Source: Streptomyces atroolivaceus (lineage in GTDB: Bacteria; Actinomycetota; Actinomycetes; Streptomycetales; Streptomycetaceae). From it: a DNA stretch of 64,000 bases. A model generated the notes under the pieces. That model searched no databases. It was not told the DNA's origin and worked only from the letters and a program-made list of their open reading frames with translations. Every line of letters begins with the position of its first letter. Within the stretch, counting starts at the first letter, position 1. This document shows, in pieces, positions 1 to 9,248 of the stretch. The stretch spans positions 248,001-312,000 of the forward strand of contig NZ_JNXG01000001.1 of the NCBI RefSeq assembly GCF_000717025.1, given 5' to 3'. The position numbers were made by a program, and so were the translations under genes.

Positions 1-393
1 TTCGAACGGTCTTGCGATTGGGCGAGCAGACGCTATGGACGTCCGCAGTCGTGCGTCAAGAGGGCCTACCCGGCCGCCCCGAGCCCCGACGGCCCGGTGT
101 TCACCCCCGTCCGGACGGAGCGCGGTGTACAGTTTTCGAGTCCTGTTGTCTCCGATAGAGGTGGACGTTGCGCATCTGAGGTCCGCGATCATCGCGCGGT
201 ACGGCCCCTGCCGTAGCCCGTCACGCCCTGTCGGCTTTCCTGCCGCCCCGTGACCCACCGCGTGGATGCGACCTCGGTGCATGAGCCGTCCCCCGTCTCT
301 CCGGAGGACCGCACCCTTTCCTCTCCCGGCCGGTCGCCGCGTGGTGCTCGCACACGAAGCCCCTGTTCACACGCTTGCGACTGCGAGGACCAC
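1..393. other. Leader region upstream of the ABC-F gene
   Basis: No gene can be supported with confidence here. A T-run at 133-136 and a TAGAGG at 156-161 could be the -35 and -10 of a weak promoter with a 17-nt spacer, but the match is poor. A short frame from GTG 161-163 would encode about 30 residues and ends before the ABC-F start. Antibiotic-responsive ABC-F genes often have long attenuator-type leaders with small upstream frames, so the roughly 230-nt leader may be regulatory. This is inference only. Confidence 0.25.
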
Positions 394-2058
394 ATGTCTC
401 ATCCCACCGTTCCCGCCGCCTCCCTCACCTGCTCCGCCCTGTCCTTCCGGTGGCCGGACGGCACCGAGGTCTTCGACGGGCTGTCCCTCAGCATCGGCCG
501 CGGCCGCACCGGGCTCGTCGGGACCAACGGCTCCGGCAAGTCCACCCTGCTCCGGCTGCTGGCCGGCCGCCTTCAGCCGGCCGCCGGCTCGGTGACCGTC
601 GGCGGACGGCTCGCCTACCTCCCTCAGAACCTCACCCTCGACACCGGCCTCCGCGTCGAGGACGCGCTCGGCATCACCGCGCGGCGTACGGCGCTGCGCG
701 CCATCGAGGCCGGCGACGTCGCCGAGGAGCACTTCGAGACGGTCGGTGACGACTGGGACGTCGAGGAGCGGGCGCTGGCGACCCTGGGATCGCTGGGCCT
801 CGGTGAGGTCGGTCTCGACCGCACCGTGGGCCAGCTGTCCGGCGGCGAGACCGTGCTGCTGCGGCTGGCCGCGCTGCTGCTGGAACGGCCCGACGTCCTG
901 CTGCTGGACGAGCCGACCAACAACCTCGACGTGTTCGCGCGCCGGCGGCTGTACGAAGCCGTCGAGTCCTGGCGGTCCGGCGTGCTGGTCGTGGTCAGCC
1001 ACGACCGTGACCTGCTGGAACGGGTGGACCGCATCGCGGACCTGCGTGCCGGTTCGGTGAGCTGGTACGGCGGCGGCTGGTCGGCCTACGAGGAGGCGCT
1101 GACCACCCAGCAGGAAGCGGCCGGGCGCATGGTGCGGGCCGCCGAGTCCGACGTACGCCGTCAGAAGCGCGAGCTGGAGGAGGCCCGGACCAAGGTGGCC
1201 CGCCGTCAGCGGCACAACAAGAAGATGGACGCCCAGCGGCGCGCGCCGAGGATCGTGGCGGGCGCGCACAAGCGGTCCTCCCAGGAGTCGGCGGGCAAGC
1301 TCCGCGGTCTGCACGAGGACCGGCTCCAGGAGGCGCGGGAGCGGCTCGACACGGCGGAGGAGGCGATCCGGGACGACGCGGAGATCCGGGTGCGGCTCCC
1401 CCACACCGCCGTCCCCGCGGGCCGCACGGTCCTGAGCGTGCGAGGACTCACCCCCCGCTTCGGCGCTCTGCGCGAGGGCGGACTCCACGTGCAGGGGCCG
1501 GAGCGCATCGCGCTCGTCGGGCGCAACGGGGCGGGCAAGACGACGCTGCTGCGCACCCTCACCGGGGAGCTCCCGCCGGAGTCCGGCGAGGCCAGGGTGC
1601 ATGTGCCGCTGCGCTTCCTGCCGCAGCGGCTCGACGTGCTGGACGACGGGCTGACCGTCGCCGCGAACGTGGCCCGCGTGGCGCCCGGGACCACCGACAA
1701 CGAGATCCGGTCGCAGCTCGCCCGCTTCCTCTTCAAGGGAGCACGGGCCGAGCAGCCGGCAGCCACCCTCTCGGGCGGCGAACGCTTCCGCGCCGCCCTC
1801 GCGGCGACCCTGCTCGCCACACCGGCCCCGCAGCTGCTGATGCTGGACGAGCCGACCAACAACCTGGATCTGGCGAGCGTGCGGCAGCTGACGACCGCGC
1901 TCGAGTCCTACGAGGGAGCACTGCTGATCGCCGGCCACGATCTGGCCTTCCTGGAGTCGGTCGGCATCACCCGCTGGCTGCTCGTGGGGGAGGAACTCAC
2001 GGAGCTGGACGCCGAGGAGGTGCGGGAGCTGCTCGGCACACCCGACGCGATCCCGTGA
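394..2058 (+). CDS. ABC-F family ATP-binding protein (ribosome protection type)
   Basis: A soluble protein of 554 residues with two ABC ATPase domains and no membrane segment, which defines the ABC-F class. These proteins act on the ribosome: some displace antibiotics from the peptidyl-transferase centre or exit tunnel, others are translation factors. The first domain shows Walker A GTNGSGKST near residue 45, signature LSGGE and Walker B LLLLDEPTNNLD. The second shows GRNGAGKTT near residue 375, LSGGERFRAAL and LLMLDEPTNNLDL. A basic, coiled inter-domain linker lies near residues 235-300. The frame is open 48 codons upstream, but ATG at 394 begins just before the first conserved ABC strand. 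Size and linker resemble TlrC-like resistance proteins. The antibiotic class cannot be told from sequence. Confidence 0.9.
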   Translation: MSHPTVPAASLTCSALSFRWPDGTEVFDGLSLSIGRGRTGLVGTNGSGKSTLLRLLAGRLQPAAGSVTVGGRLAYLPQNLTLDTGLRVEDALGITARRTALRAIEAGDVAEEHFETVGDDWDVEERALATLGSLGLGEVGLDRTVGQLSGGETVLLRLAALLLERPDVLLLDEPTNNLDVFARRRLYEAVESWRSGVLVVVSHDRDLLERVDRIADLRAGSVSWYGGGWSAYEEALTTQQEAAGRMVRAAESDVRRQKRELEEARTKVARRQRHNKKMDAQRRAPRIVAGAHKRSSQESAGKLRGLHEDRLQEARERLDTAEEAIRDDAEIRVRLPHTAVPAGRTVLSVRGLTPRFGALREGGLHVQGPERIALVGRNGAGKTTLLRTLTGELPPESGEARVHVPLRFLPQRLDVLDDGLTVAANVARVAPGTTDNEIRSQLARFLFKGARAEQPAATLSGGERFRAALAATLLATPAPQLLMLDEPTNNLDLASVRQLTTALESYEGALLIAGHDLAFLESVGITRWLLVGEELTELDAEEVRELLGTPDAIP

Positions 2059-2137
2059 CCGGTGGTGTACTGGAAGGGCGCGGGCCGTGTCACAGGGCCC
2101 GCGACCGGCACCATCAGCCACCGATCCGGATTCCGCC

Positions 2138-2827
2138 ATGCGTCTTCCCCCTGGATTCCGAGGCGTCCCCCGTGCCCTCGCGGGTGCGGCCGTCGTCCTG
2201 CTGGCAGCCGGCGGCCCGGCCGCGGTGGCCGCCACCGGGCCTCCCCCGGCGCCGGCGGCCGCGCCGGCCGCCGAGGGCCTCTCCGCCCGGGTCCCGTCCG
2301 ACCGGACCGACCCCCGTACGGCGACCGCGGAGCTCACCATCCCGTCGATCGGCGTGACGGACCTGCGCGTGGTCCCGTACGAGGGCACGACGGACGACGG
2401 GCCCGGGACGCGGATCCAGAACCGTGGCGTGGCCGCCAGCCCGTACGGGGAGAAGGGCGGTGTCGGGCCGGGCGAGACCGGGAACTACCTCGTGACGGCC
2501 CACCGGCTCTCCGCCGGGGGCCCGCTCCGGGACCTGCCGTCCCTGGAGAAGGGTGACTCCGTCCTCGTCACCGAGGGCGGCACGGTGTACGAGTACCGCA
2601 TCACCGAGACCCGGCAGACGTCCTTCCGGTCCGAGCGCTCGCTCGCCGAGCAGCGGGCCGAGGTGCCCGGCGAACCGGGAGAGAAGCCGACCCGGGCGAT
2701 GATCACCCTCTCCACCTGCGCGACCCCGGAGGACGACGCGGCCGGGAACTTCTGGCGCGACGCCTACGACAATCCCGAGCACCGCATCGACAGGATCGGT
2801 GTGCTGGTGGCCTCCCGGCCCGCGTGA
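2138..2827 (+). CDS. Class E sortase
   Basis: A cysteine transpeptidase of 229 residues that probably attaches surface proteins to the cell wall at a C-terminal sorting motif. In actinobacteria, class E sortases usually recognise LAxTG-like signals. An N-terminal hydrophobic segment (about residues 12-32) would anchor the protein, followed by an Ala/Pro-rich linker and a sortase domain from about residue 62. The catalytic triad can be read as His122 (TAHRLS), Cys194 (TLSTCAT) and Arg216 (EHRIDRI). TLSTC is the typical class E form. It starts 79 nt after the ABC-F gene. No sorted substrate is adjacent, so this may be one of several housekeeping sortases. An in-frame upstream ATG at 2087 was not chosen because it adds a non-hydrophobic extension. 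Confidence 0.85.
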   Translation: MRLPPGFRGVPRALAGAAVVLLAAGGPAAVAATGPPPAPAAAPAAEGLSARVPSDRTDPRTATAELTIPSIGVTDLRVVPYEGTTDDGPGTRIQNRGVAASPYGEKGGVGPGETGNYLVTAHRLSAGGPLRDLPSLEKGDSVLVTEGGTVYEYRITETRQTSFRSERSLAEQRAEVPGEPGEKPTRAMITLSTCATPEDDAAGNFWRDAYDNPEHRIDRIGVLVASRPA

Positions 2828-2869
2828 GCAAACCCGCGTGAGCAAACCCGCGTGAGAACCCCGCGTGAG
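2819..2869. repeat. Short tandem repeat beginning at the sortase stop codon
   Basis: Units begin at 2819, 2833, 2847 and 2860. The first two are identical 14-mers (CCCGCGTGAGCAAA), the third is 13 nt and the fourth a 10-nt fragment. Each repeats the final Pro-Ala-stop codons of the sortase, so the stop codon is present four times. Confidence 0.85.
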
Positions 2870-2879
2870 CGGCCGGCTC

Positions 2880-2909
2880 GTGAAGGGCCTCGTACGGACG
2901 GCCTCTCAC
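2880..2909. terminator. Possible bidirectional terminator hairpin between convergent genes
   Basis: GTGAAGGGCC at 2880-2889 can pair with GGCCTCTCAC at 2900-2909, eight of ten positions matching, with a 10-nt loop. It sits between the convergent sortase and GH65 genes and overlaps the GH65 stop codon. There is no clear U-tract, which is common for Streptomyces terminators. Confidence 0.4.
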
Positions 2910-5347
2910 GACCCTCCGGGCATGTCCGTCGGCAGCTCCAGCCACCGTGCCGTGCCCGGCTCGACGACGTACGCGCTGCCGTCGAGTTTCACCCGCACCC
3001 CCGGCCGTTCCGAGTCGGGCACGGCGATCCGCAGGCGCTCGGCACGGAGGCGCAGGTCCACGTCCCAGTGCCGGCGGAACCGGAGCCGCATCCGGAACTT
3101 CGAGAGCTGGGGCAGTGTGGCCGGAGCGAGCCACAGGGCGTCGTCACGCGTCTCCAGGCCCGTCATCCCGCGCTGCACGAAGTCGAGGGTGCCCGCCATC
3201 GCCCCTAGGTGGATGCCTTCCTCGGTCGTCCCGCCCTGGATGTCGGCGACATCGCCGATCAGCGCCTCCTCGCAGTACACCCAGGCGTCGTCCCGGTGCA
3301 CCCTGGCCAGCACCCAGGCATGGACGAGCGAGCTGAGGGTGGAGCCGTGACTCGTGCGCTTCACGTAGTAGTCGACGGTGGCCCGCCAGGTCTCGTCGTC
3401 GAGTTCGTGTCCGAGCCGCCGGAACAGCGCGGCGAGTTCCTTCGGCGAGAAGAGGTAGCCGAGCATCAGCACGTCCGCCTGCTTGGACGCCTGGTAGCGG
3501 TTGACGGTGTCGCCCTCCGCCTCCAGGATCCGGTCGAGGCGCCGGATGTCCCCGTAGCGCTCCCCGTAGCCTTCCCAGTCCAGCTCGGCCAGATCTCCGT
3601 AACCGGCGAACTGGCTGATGACACCCCGGTGGTGCGGCACGTACAGCCGGCGCGAGATGTCGTCCCAGCGGTCCGTCTCCTCCCGGTCGAGCCGGATCTG
3701 GTCGAGGAGCTGCCGGCATCGGCTCGCGGGGAGAGCGCGGCAGAGCTCACCGGCCCGTGCCAGCACCCATGCCGCCGTCACGTTCGTGTACGTGTTGTCG
3801 TCGAGTCCGGCCTCGTCCGAGTCCGGATAGGCGTCGTGGTACTCGTCGGGCCCGACGACGCCCCGGATGCGGTACCGCCCGAGAGAGTCGTCCCACACGG
3901 CACTGTCCGCCCAGAAACGGGCCACCTGCAGCATCATCTCGGCGCCCTTGGAGTAGAGGTACTCCGTGTCGCCGGTGGCCTGGCAGTACTGCCACACGTT
4001 GTAGGCCACGGCCGAGCCGACATGGTGCTGCAGCCGTGAACGGTCGGGCAGCCAGCGCCCCGAGCGGGGGTTGAGATGGACCTCCTGGGTCTCCTCACGC
4101 CCCTCGTCGGCGCTCTGCCACGGGTACATCGCCCCGTTCCTGCCCACGGCGCGCGCGGCGTCGACGGCCGCGGGCAGCCGCCGGTGACGGTAGTCGAGCA
4201 ACCCCCGCGAGATCTCCGGGAGATGCAGGTTCAGGAAGGGCAGGACGAACAGCTCGTCCCAGAAGACGTGCCCCCGGTACGCCTCCCCGTGCAGCCCTCT
4301 GGCCGGCACCCCGACATCGAGTTCCGCGGTGTGCGGGGAGAGGGTCTGGAGCACGTGGAAGAGGTGCAGCCGCAGGATGCGTCCGGCCTCCCCGGGGACC
4401 TCCAGCCTGGCCTGCTGCCACAGATCCGCCCAGGCCTTGCGGTGCGACACCAGCAGCCGGGAGTAGACCGGTGCGCCGTCGACCGCGGAGACCGCGGCCC
4501 GCAACGGGCTGCCGATCGCCGGGTCACGGGAGGTGAAGAGGGCGACCGTCTTGTCGACGACGGCGTCGGAGCCCGGGGCCAGCGGGAGCATCAGCTTCTG
4601 ATGCACCGCGCGCGGCTCCTGCCGGGGTTCGGCCCGGTGGTCCCCGTTCCGCTCCGGGCCGCAGGAGGCCACGGTGCGGGCGGCCAGGGCGATGCCGATG
4701 TCCGACTCCACCGTGCGGCAGCGCAGCCACACCGAGGACTTCGGTTCCGTACCGGTCTCCCAGCCGGTCAGGTGGCGGTTCGCGAGCTCCCGGTAGCGCG
4801 CGACACCGGAGTTCCGGACGTCGCCGTCGATCACCGCCTCCACCTCCAGCTCCCCCGACCACCCCTCGGCGGAGAACACCGTGTGCAGAGCCGCCAGATG
4901 GGGATCGCCCATGTGGACCAGACGTTCCTGTTCCACCGTCAGCCGGCGGCCGGCCCCGTCCTCGTACACCGAGCGTCTGGTCAGTGTCCCGCCGCGCAGG
5001 TCGAGCCACTGCCGGTGTTCCGCCAGATAAGCGTGGTCCGGGGTCAGCCACGGGCCGGGTCCGGGTCCGGCGCCGGCGCCGGCGGGATGGATGCGGTAGC
5101 GCAGCGGCAGCCAGTCGGGGAGGTTGACCATGTCCTCGTTCTCGACCTGGCGTCCCTGGACGGAGGAGGTCAGCCGGTTGTAGCAGCCCGCCACGTAGGT
5201 ACCCGGATAGTGCGTCGCGCCCGCAGGGGTCTCGGGCGCGGCTCCCCTGGTGGCGAAGTAGCCGTTGCCGAGGGTGCACAGCGCTTCCCGCAGGCGCTCC
5301 TTCCCGGGCTCGTACCCCTCGTACGCCCAGATCCAGCCGCGCGCCAT
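2906..5347 (-). CDS. Glycoside hydrolase family 65 disaccharide phosphorylase
   Basis: A protein of 813 residues, the usual size for GH65 maltose, trehalose or kojibiose phosphorylases. These enzymes use inorganic phosphate to split an alpha-glucoside into beta-glucose 1-phosphate and glucose. The general acid is predicted to be Glu502 in the motif VVGPDEYHDA. The (alpha/alpha)6 barrel landmark HVFWDELFVLPF and a beta-sandwich N-terminus (GWIWAYEGYEP, LGNGYFATRG) are also visible. The start ATG shares one base with the stop of the upstream HAD gene (TGATG), which implies translational coupling. The frame continues far upstream on this strand, but that part overlaps the HAD gene and is not coding. 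Pairing with a beta-phosphoglucomutase homologue supports a phosphorylase rather than a hydrolase. The disaccharide is uncertain. Confidence 0.88.
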   Translation of the reverse strand: MARGWIWAYEGYEPGKERLREALCTLGNGYFATRGAAPETPAGATHYPGTYVAGCYNRLTSSVQGRQVENEDMVNLPDWLPLRYRIHPAGAGAGPGPGPWLTPDHAYLAEHRQWLDLRGGTLTRRSVYEDGAGRRLTVEQERLVHMGDPHLAALHTVFSAEGWSGELEVEAVIDGDVRNSGVARYRELANRHLTGWETGTEPKSSVWLRCRTVESDIGIALAARTVASCGPERNGDHRAEPRQEPRAVHQKLMLPLAPGSDAVVDKTVALFTSRDPAIGSPLRAAVSAVDGAPVYSRLLVSHRKAWADLWQQARLEVPGEAGRILRLHLFHVLQTLSPHTAELDVGVPARGLHGEAYRGHVFWDELFVLPFLNLHLPEISRGLLDYRHRRLPAAVDAARAVGRNGAMYPWQSADEGREETQEVHLNPRSGRWLPDRSRLQHHVGSAVAYNVWQYCQATGDTEYLYSKGAEMMLQVARFWADSAVWDDSLGRYRIRGVVGPDEYHDAYPDSDEAGLDDNTYTNVTAAWVLARAGELCRALPASRCRQLLDQIRLDREETDRWDDISRRLYVPHHRGVISQFAGYGDLAELDWEGYGERYGDIRRLDRILEAEGDTVNRYQASKQADVLMLGYLFSPKELAALFRRLGHELDDETWRATVDYYVKRTSHGSTLSSLVHAWVLARVHRDDAWVYCEEALIGDVADIQGGTTEEGIHLGAMAGTLDFVQRGMTGLETRDDALWLAPATLPQLSKFRMRLRFRRHWDVDLRLRAERLRIAVPDSERPGVRVKLDGSAYVVEPGTARWLELPTDMPGGS

Positions 5348-6108
5348 CAGTCCTCCCCGTTGATCAGCAGGTCCCCGGGATCCGCCACCACGAGATCGGC
5401 GCCGTGACGGCGTAGCGCGGCGGCCCCCTCCGTGCTGTCCGTCCGGTCCACCCCGACGACCAGCCCGAAGCCTCCACGCCGCCCCGCCTCCACTCCGGCC
5501 AGCGCGTCCTCCACGACGGCGGTCTCCCCGGCCGGGACCCCCAGGCGCCGTGCCGCCTCGGTGAACAGGGCGGGGTCCGGTTTGCCGGGCAGCTCCAGGC
5601 GGCGTGCCTCGTTGCCGTCGACCACCGCCGTGAACAGGTCCAGGAGACCGGCCCCGGCGAGCAGCTCCGTCGCGTGCCGGGACGCGGACGCGGCGGCGAA
5701 CGGCACCCGTGCGTCGTGCAGGACGCGCAGGAGGCGGACCGTCCCCGGCCAGACCGCGATCGGGTGGGTGCGCAGGCCCCGGGTGAACACCTCGTCCTTG
5801 CGTGCGGCGACGGCCCACACCGTGGCGGTGCCCGGCGGGTCGTCGGGCCTGCCCTCGGGAATGCGGAGACCCCTGGACGCGAGGAAGGCGGCGGCACCGT
5901 CCTTGCGCGACTTCCCGTCGACATGGCGCCTGTAGTCGTCCCCCTCGTCGAACGGCCGCTGGCCTTCGTGGAGGGCCAGGCAGGCGTCGAACGCCTCTTT
6001 CCAGGCCGCGGCGTGGGCCGGGGCGGAGTCGGTGATCACGCCGTCCGTGTCGAAGACCACCGCGTGCACGGAGAGCAGGACTGCGGCCGGTGACGGTGCG
6101 CGGGCCAT
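5347..6108 (-). CDS. HAD-family hydrolase, beta-phosphoglucomutase-like
   Basis: A cytoplasmic HAD enzyme of 253 residues. The nucleophile motif is VVFDTDGVITD with Asp20 and Asp22, followed by a helical cap (about residues 30-105), a threonine/serine motif region (AAASASRH), the lysine motif LPGKPDP and the acidic loop VVEDALAG. Beta-phosphoglucomutases of this fold convert beta-glucose 1-phosphate to glucose 6-phosphate. That is exactly the product of the GH65 enzyme whose start codon overlaps this stop. The two genes therefore look like one catabolic operon feeding disaccharide glucose into glycolysis. A phosphatase role cannot be excluded by sequence. The start is ATG, followed by the first beta strand within 20 residues. 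Confidence 0.82.
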   Translation of the reverse strand: MARAPSPAAVLLSVHAVVFDTDGVITDSAPAHAAAWKEAFDACLALHEGQRPFDEGDDYRRHVDGKSRKDGAAAFLASRGLRIPEGRPDDPPGTATVWAVAARKDEVFTRGLRTHPIAVWPGTVRLLRVLHDARVPFAAASASRHATELLAGAGLLDLFTAVVDGNEARRLELPGKPDPALFTEAARRLGVPAGETAVVEDALAGVEAGRRGGFGLVVGVDRTDSTEGAAALRRHGADLVVADPGDLLINGED

Positions 6109-6211
6109 GACCGGTGGTCCCTTCGTCGGGGCGTCTCCCGTTCCTGGGAGCAGAGGCGGGTAAAAAGCCGGAAAAGTTTCTAATTGTCTCCTTCAGGTCT
6201 ACCGTAAAAGC

Positions 6212-6436
6212 ATGGCCAGAACCGAGCGTCAGACCGATCGGCAGGCGGAGACCGAGTACGTGTGTCCGGCCTGCAAGCAGCCCGTCGCGACCGTACTGGC
6301 GCGGCACAAGACCCTCGGCATCTTCGTCCCGCACTGGGGTCCTGGGCCGTGTCACAACCACGACTGCCGCCGACACCAGGCGGAATCCGGGAACGCGCCC
6401 GCCACCGCCCGCGACGCGGACTCCGTGGGCCGTTGA
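6212..6436 (+). CDS. Small zinc-ribbon-like protein
   Basis: A 74-residue, probably cytoplasmic protein. Two cysteine pairs can be read, CPAC near residue 18 and CHNHDC near residue 47, and these could bind one zinc. I do not recognise a named family. It is divergent from the HAD/GH65 pair, with about 100 nt between starts. That gap contains an AT-rich stretch (around 6160-6205) that could hold promoters for both directions. The ribosome-binding site is weak (AGGTCTACC about 15 nt upstream). Codon use is GC-biased like real genes here. Confidence 0.6.
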   Translation: MARTERQTDRQAETEYVCPACKQPVATVLARHKTLGIFVPHWGPGPCHNHDCRRHQAESGNAPATARDADSVGR

Positions 6437-7128
6437 GCGGTGAGGCCCCGGGCCAGGTTTCGGACCGGGTCCGGCCTGGGCCGCCGGAGCGGGGGAGGAG
6501 TGCGGCCGGGGTGCCGTTCGCCGTGTCCGTCCGGCAGGGTTCCGTGTGGTCCATGCACCACCGGGAACCGTGACACCTCTTTCGGCGACCCACGGGACGT
6601 CCGGCGCGGTGTCGAGGAGTCGGCCGGCCGCCCGGCCGTCCGCATGTGCGCCGGGGCCGGGCCCGCCGACAGCGTCCTGTCGATGCCCGTCCTGCGATGT
6701 CTCTCCGTACGCCGATCGCGCCACCGGCGTCAGGACCGCACCGCGCTCCTTGCCCGGCGCGACGCCGTGCTCGGTTCGGCCGCGTTCCCACGCGAGGTCT
6801 GCCACCTGGTGTCCCTCCTGGACCGCTCCGCCGCGACGAGGCCGCCGGTCCGCCGTCCGCGTACGCCATCCGCGCCCGCGACCTGCTGTGCCACCTGCTG
6901 TGATGGCTGTCATGCCGCCTGTCGTGCCGCCTGTCGTGCAGCTTGTCGTGCCGCTTGTCGTGCCGCCTGTCGTGTCATCTGTCGTGCCGCCTGCTGTGTT
7001 GTTCGGCGCCCCCGGGGATCAGCCGCCGTCCGGTCCTGTCCGGGCTTCCCGGCACGGGCAGGAACGCCGTGGCCCGCAGTGGACGGTCCGGTACCGCCAG
7101 TTCGGCGGGTGGGCGTGGCCGTCATGGT
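6437..7128. other. Gene-poor region with a possible decayed gene and a 12-bp repeat array
   Basis: No intact gene is convincing in these 690 bases. Between about 6750 and 6903, coding-like codon bias switches frame: one frame reads DAVLGSAAFPREVCHLVSLL and the next ends in AYAIRARDLLCHLL before a stop at 6901-6903. This looks like the tail of a frameshifted, decayed gene, though GC-rich noise could imitate it. Immediately after lies a tandem 12-bp array. Confidence 0.35.
6882..7001. repeat. Ten-copy 12-bp tandem repeat
   Basis: Ten units of 12 bp run without a gap, the commonest form being CCTGTCGTGCCG. Variants differ by one to four bases. The unit length is a multiple of three, so every frame is a four-residue repeat (for example AARQ on the minus strand), but no flanking gene needs it. 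Confidence 0.85.
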
Positions 7129-8049
<921 letters not shown>

Positions 8050-8051
8050 TC

Positions 8052-8417
8052 ATGGCACTGTTCGGCAACGCGCACTCCGTCGATCCGGCTGCTGCGCAGC
8101 GTGACTACGCACGGCTTCTCGGGCACGGCGAGCAGGTGCACGCCGCCTATCTCCTGATCCGCGACACGATCCTCTTCACCGACCGCAGGCTCGTCCTCAT
8201 CGACAAGCAGGGGATGACCGGCAAGAAGGTGGAGTACCACTCGGTCCCCTACCGGAGCATCACGCACTTCGCCGTGGAGACGGCGGGGACCTTCGACCTG
8301 GACGCGGAGCTCAAGATCTGGGTCTCCGGCTCCCCGACCCCGATCCAGAAGACCTTCACCAAGGGCGTCGACATCTACGAGGTGCAGGCCGTCCTCACCC
8401 AGTACGTCGCCGGGTAG
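8052..8417 (+). CDS. PH domain-containing protein
   Basis: A 121-residue cytoplasmic protein that matches the bacterial PH-domain (bPH_1) pattern: an N-terminal helix, a beta barrel (DTILFTDRRLVLID, KKVEYHSVPYRSITHFAVE) and a C-terminal helix (VDIYEVQAVLTQYV). The motif FTDRRL(V/L) followed by a turn and VPY is characteristic. Family members are widespread stress-associated proteins of unknown biochemical role that may form ring oligomers. It starts with ATG after GGAGGG and is divergent from the Rpf gene. Confidence 0.8.
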   Translation: MALFGNAHSVDPAAAQRDYARLLGHGEQVHAAYLLIRDTILFTDRRLVLIDKQGMTGKKVEYHSVPYRSITHFAVETAGTFDLDAELKIWVSGSPTPIQKTFTKGVDIYEVQAVLTQYVAG

Positions 8418-8420
8418 GCA

Positions 8421-9155
8421 CTACCCCTTCAGGGCCCGCAGTCTGGCCATCTCCGCGCGGACGGCAGGCAGTTGCGCATAGAGCGCCTCACCGGGGCAGT
8501 ACGTCTGGAAGGTGTCGCGGTGACCGGCCACGGCATGGAGGTAGACCACCTCGCCGCGCCTGTAGAGGCTCTCGTCGTTCGTCGAGACCATGCGCACGAT
8601 GCCCCCAGGATCGACGGCAGGATCCAGCTTCCACGCACCCACCTTCGCGATCCCCTCGATGAGCGCCTTCGGCACCGGTACGCCGGGGTCGAAGGTGCCG
8701 AGGGCCGCGATCCCCACGCTGTGCGCGTTGAACCCGGTGGCATGGGCACCGCGCACGGAGCGACCGACCCCTCCCGCCCTGCCCTCGTATATGGTCCCGC
8801 ACCGGTCGACGACGAAGTTGTAGCCGATGTCGTCCCAGCCCTCGCCCCGGACGTGCGCCTCCTCCATCGCCCGGAGCATCTCGGGGGCGTCGGCGCAGTC
8901 GTACGCGTTGGTGTGCCCGGTGTGATGGACGAAGACGGCCTTCACCACCCCCGTGTACACCGCGTCCTCCTTCACCAGGCTCTCGTCCGCGTGCCACTGC
9001 GCCCGCGTGACGATCGCGGGCCTCTGGGCACCGGCCGGCGTCGCCGGCTTCGCGGTGGCCTGCTCGGGCGCGGCGAGCCGTACCGGCGCGTCCCGGAACA
9101 CCAGGAATGCCAGCGGCACGACCGTGGCGCACACGGCTGTTCGGCGAAGCCACAT
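8421..9155 (-). CDS. Peptidoglycan-recognition / N-acetylmuramoyl-L-alanine amidase family protein
   Basis: A 244-residue exported protein. An N-terminal hydrophobic segment (residues 6-20) is followed by a short linker and a PGRP/amidase_2 domain (about residues 46-240). Zinc ligands can be read as His77 or His78 (VFVHHTGHT), His212 and Cys220 (AGHRDTFQTYCPGE), with the catalytic Tyr in GYNF. With all ligands present it is probably an active amidase cutting the bond between MurNAc and the stem peptide. The frame is open 20 codons further, but ATG at 9155 begins right before the signal sequence. It is convergent with the PH-domain gene, their stops only 3 nt apart. Confidence 0.88.
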   Translation of the reverse strand: MWLRRTAVCATVVPLAFLVFRDAPVRLAAPEQATAKPATPAGAQRPAIVTRAQWHADESLVKEDAVYTGVVKAVFVHHTGHTNAYDCADAPEMLRAMEEAHVRGEGWDDIGYNFVVDRCGTIYEGRAGGVGRSVRGAHATGFNAHSVGIAALGTFDPGVPVPKALIEGIAKVGAWKLDPAVDPGGIVRMVSTNDESLYRRGEVVYLHAVAGHRDTFQTYCPGEALYAQLPAVRAEMARLRALKG

Positions 9156-9248
9156 AGGGCCACCATGCGCGCTGACCAGCCACGTCGCAGGCACCCGCAC
9201 CCAGTCGGGTGACACGGCGCCGCGCGTCCCGTGGCCGGGGCCGGGCGG

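Noticed and set aside
2906..6913. A 1335-codon open frame on the minus strand
   Set aside because: Only the part up to 5347 matches GH65. The rest overlaps the in-frame HAD gene in another frame and a zinc-ribbon gene, with low-complexity translation.
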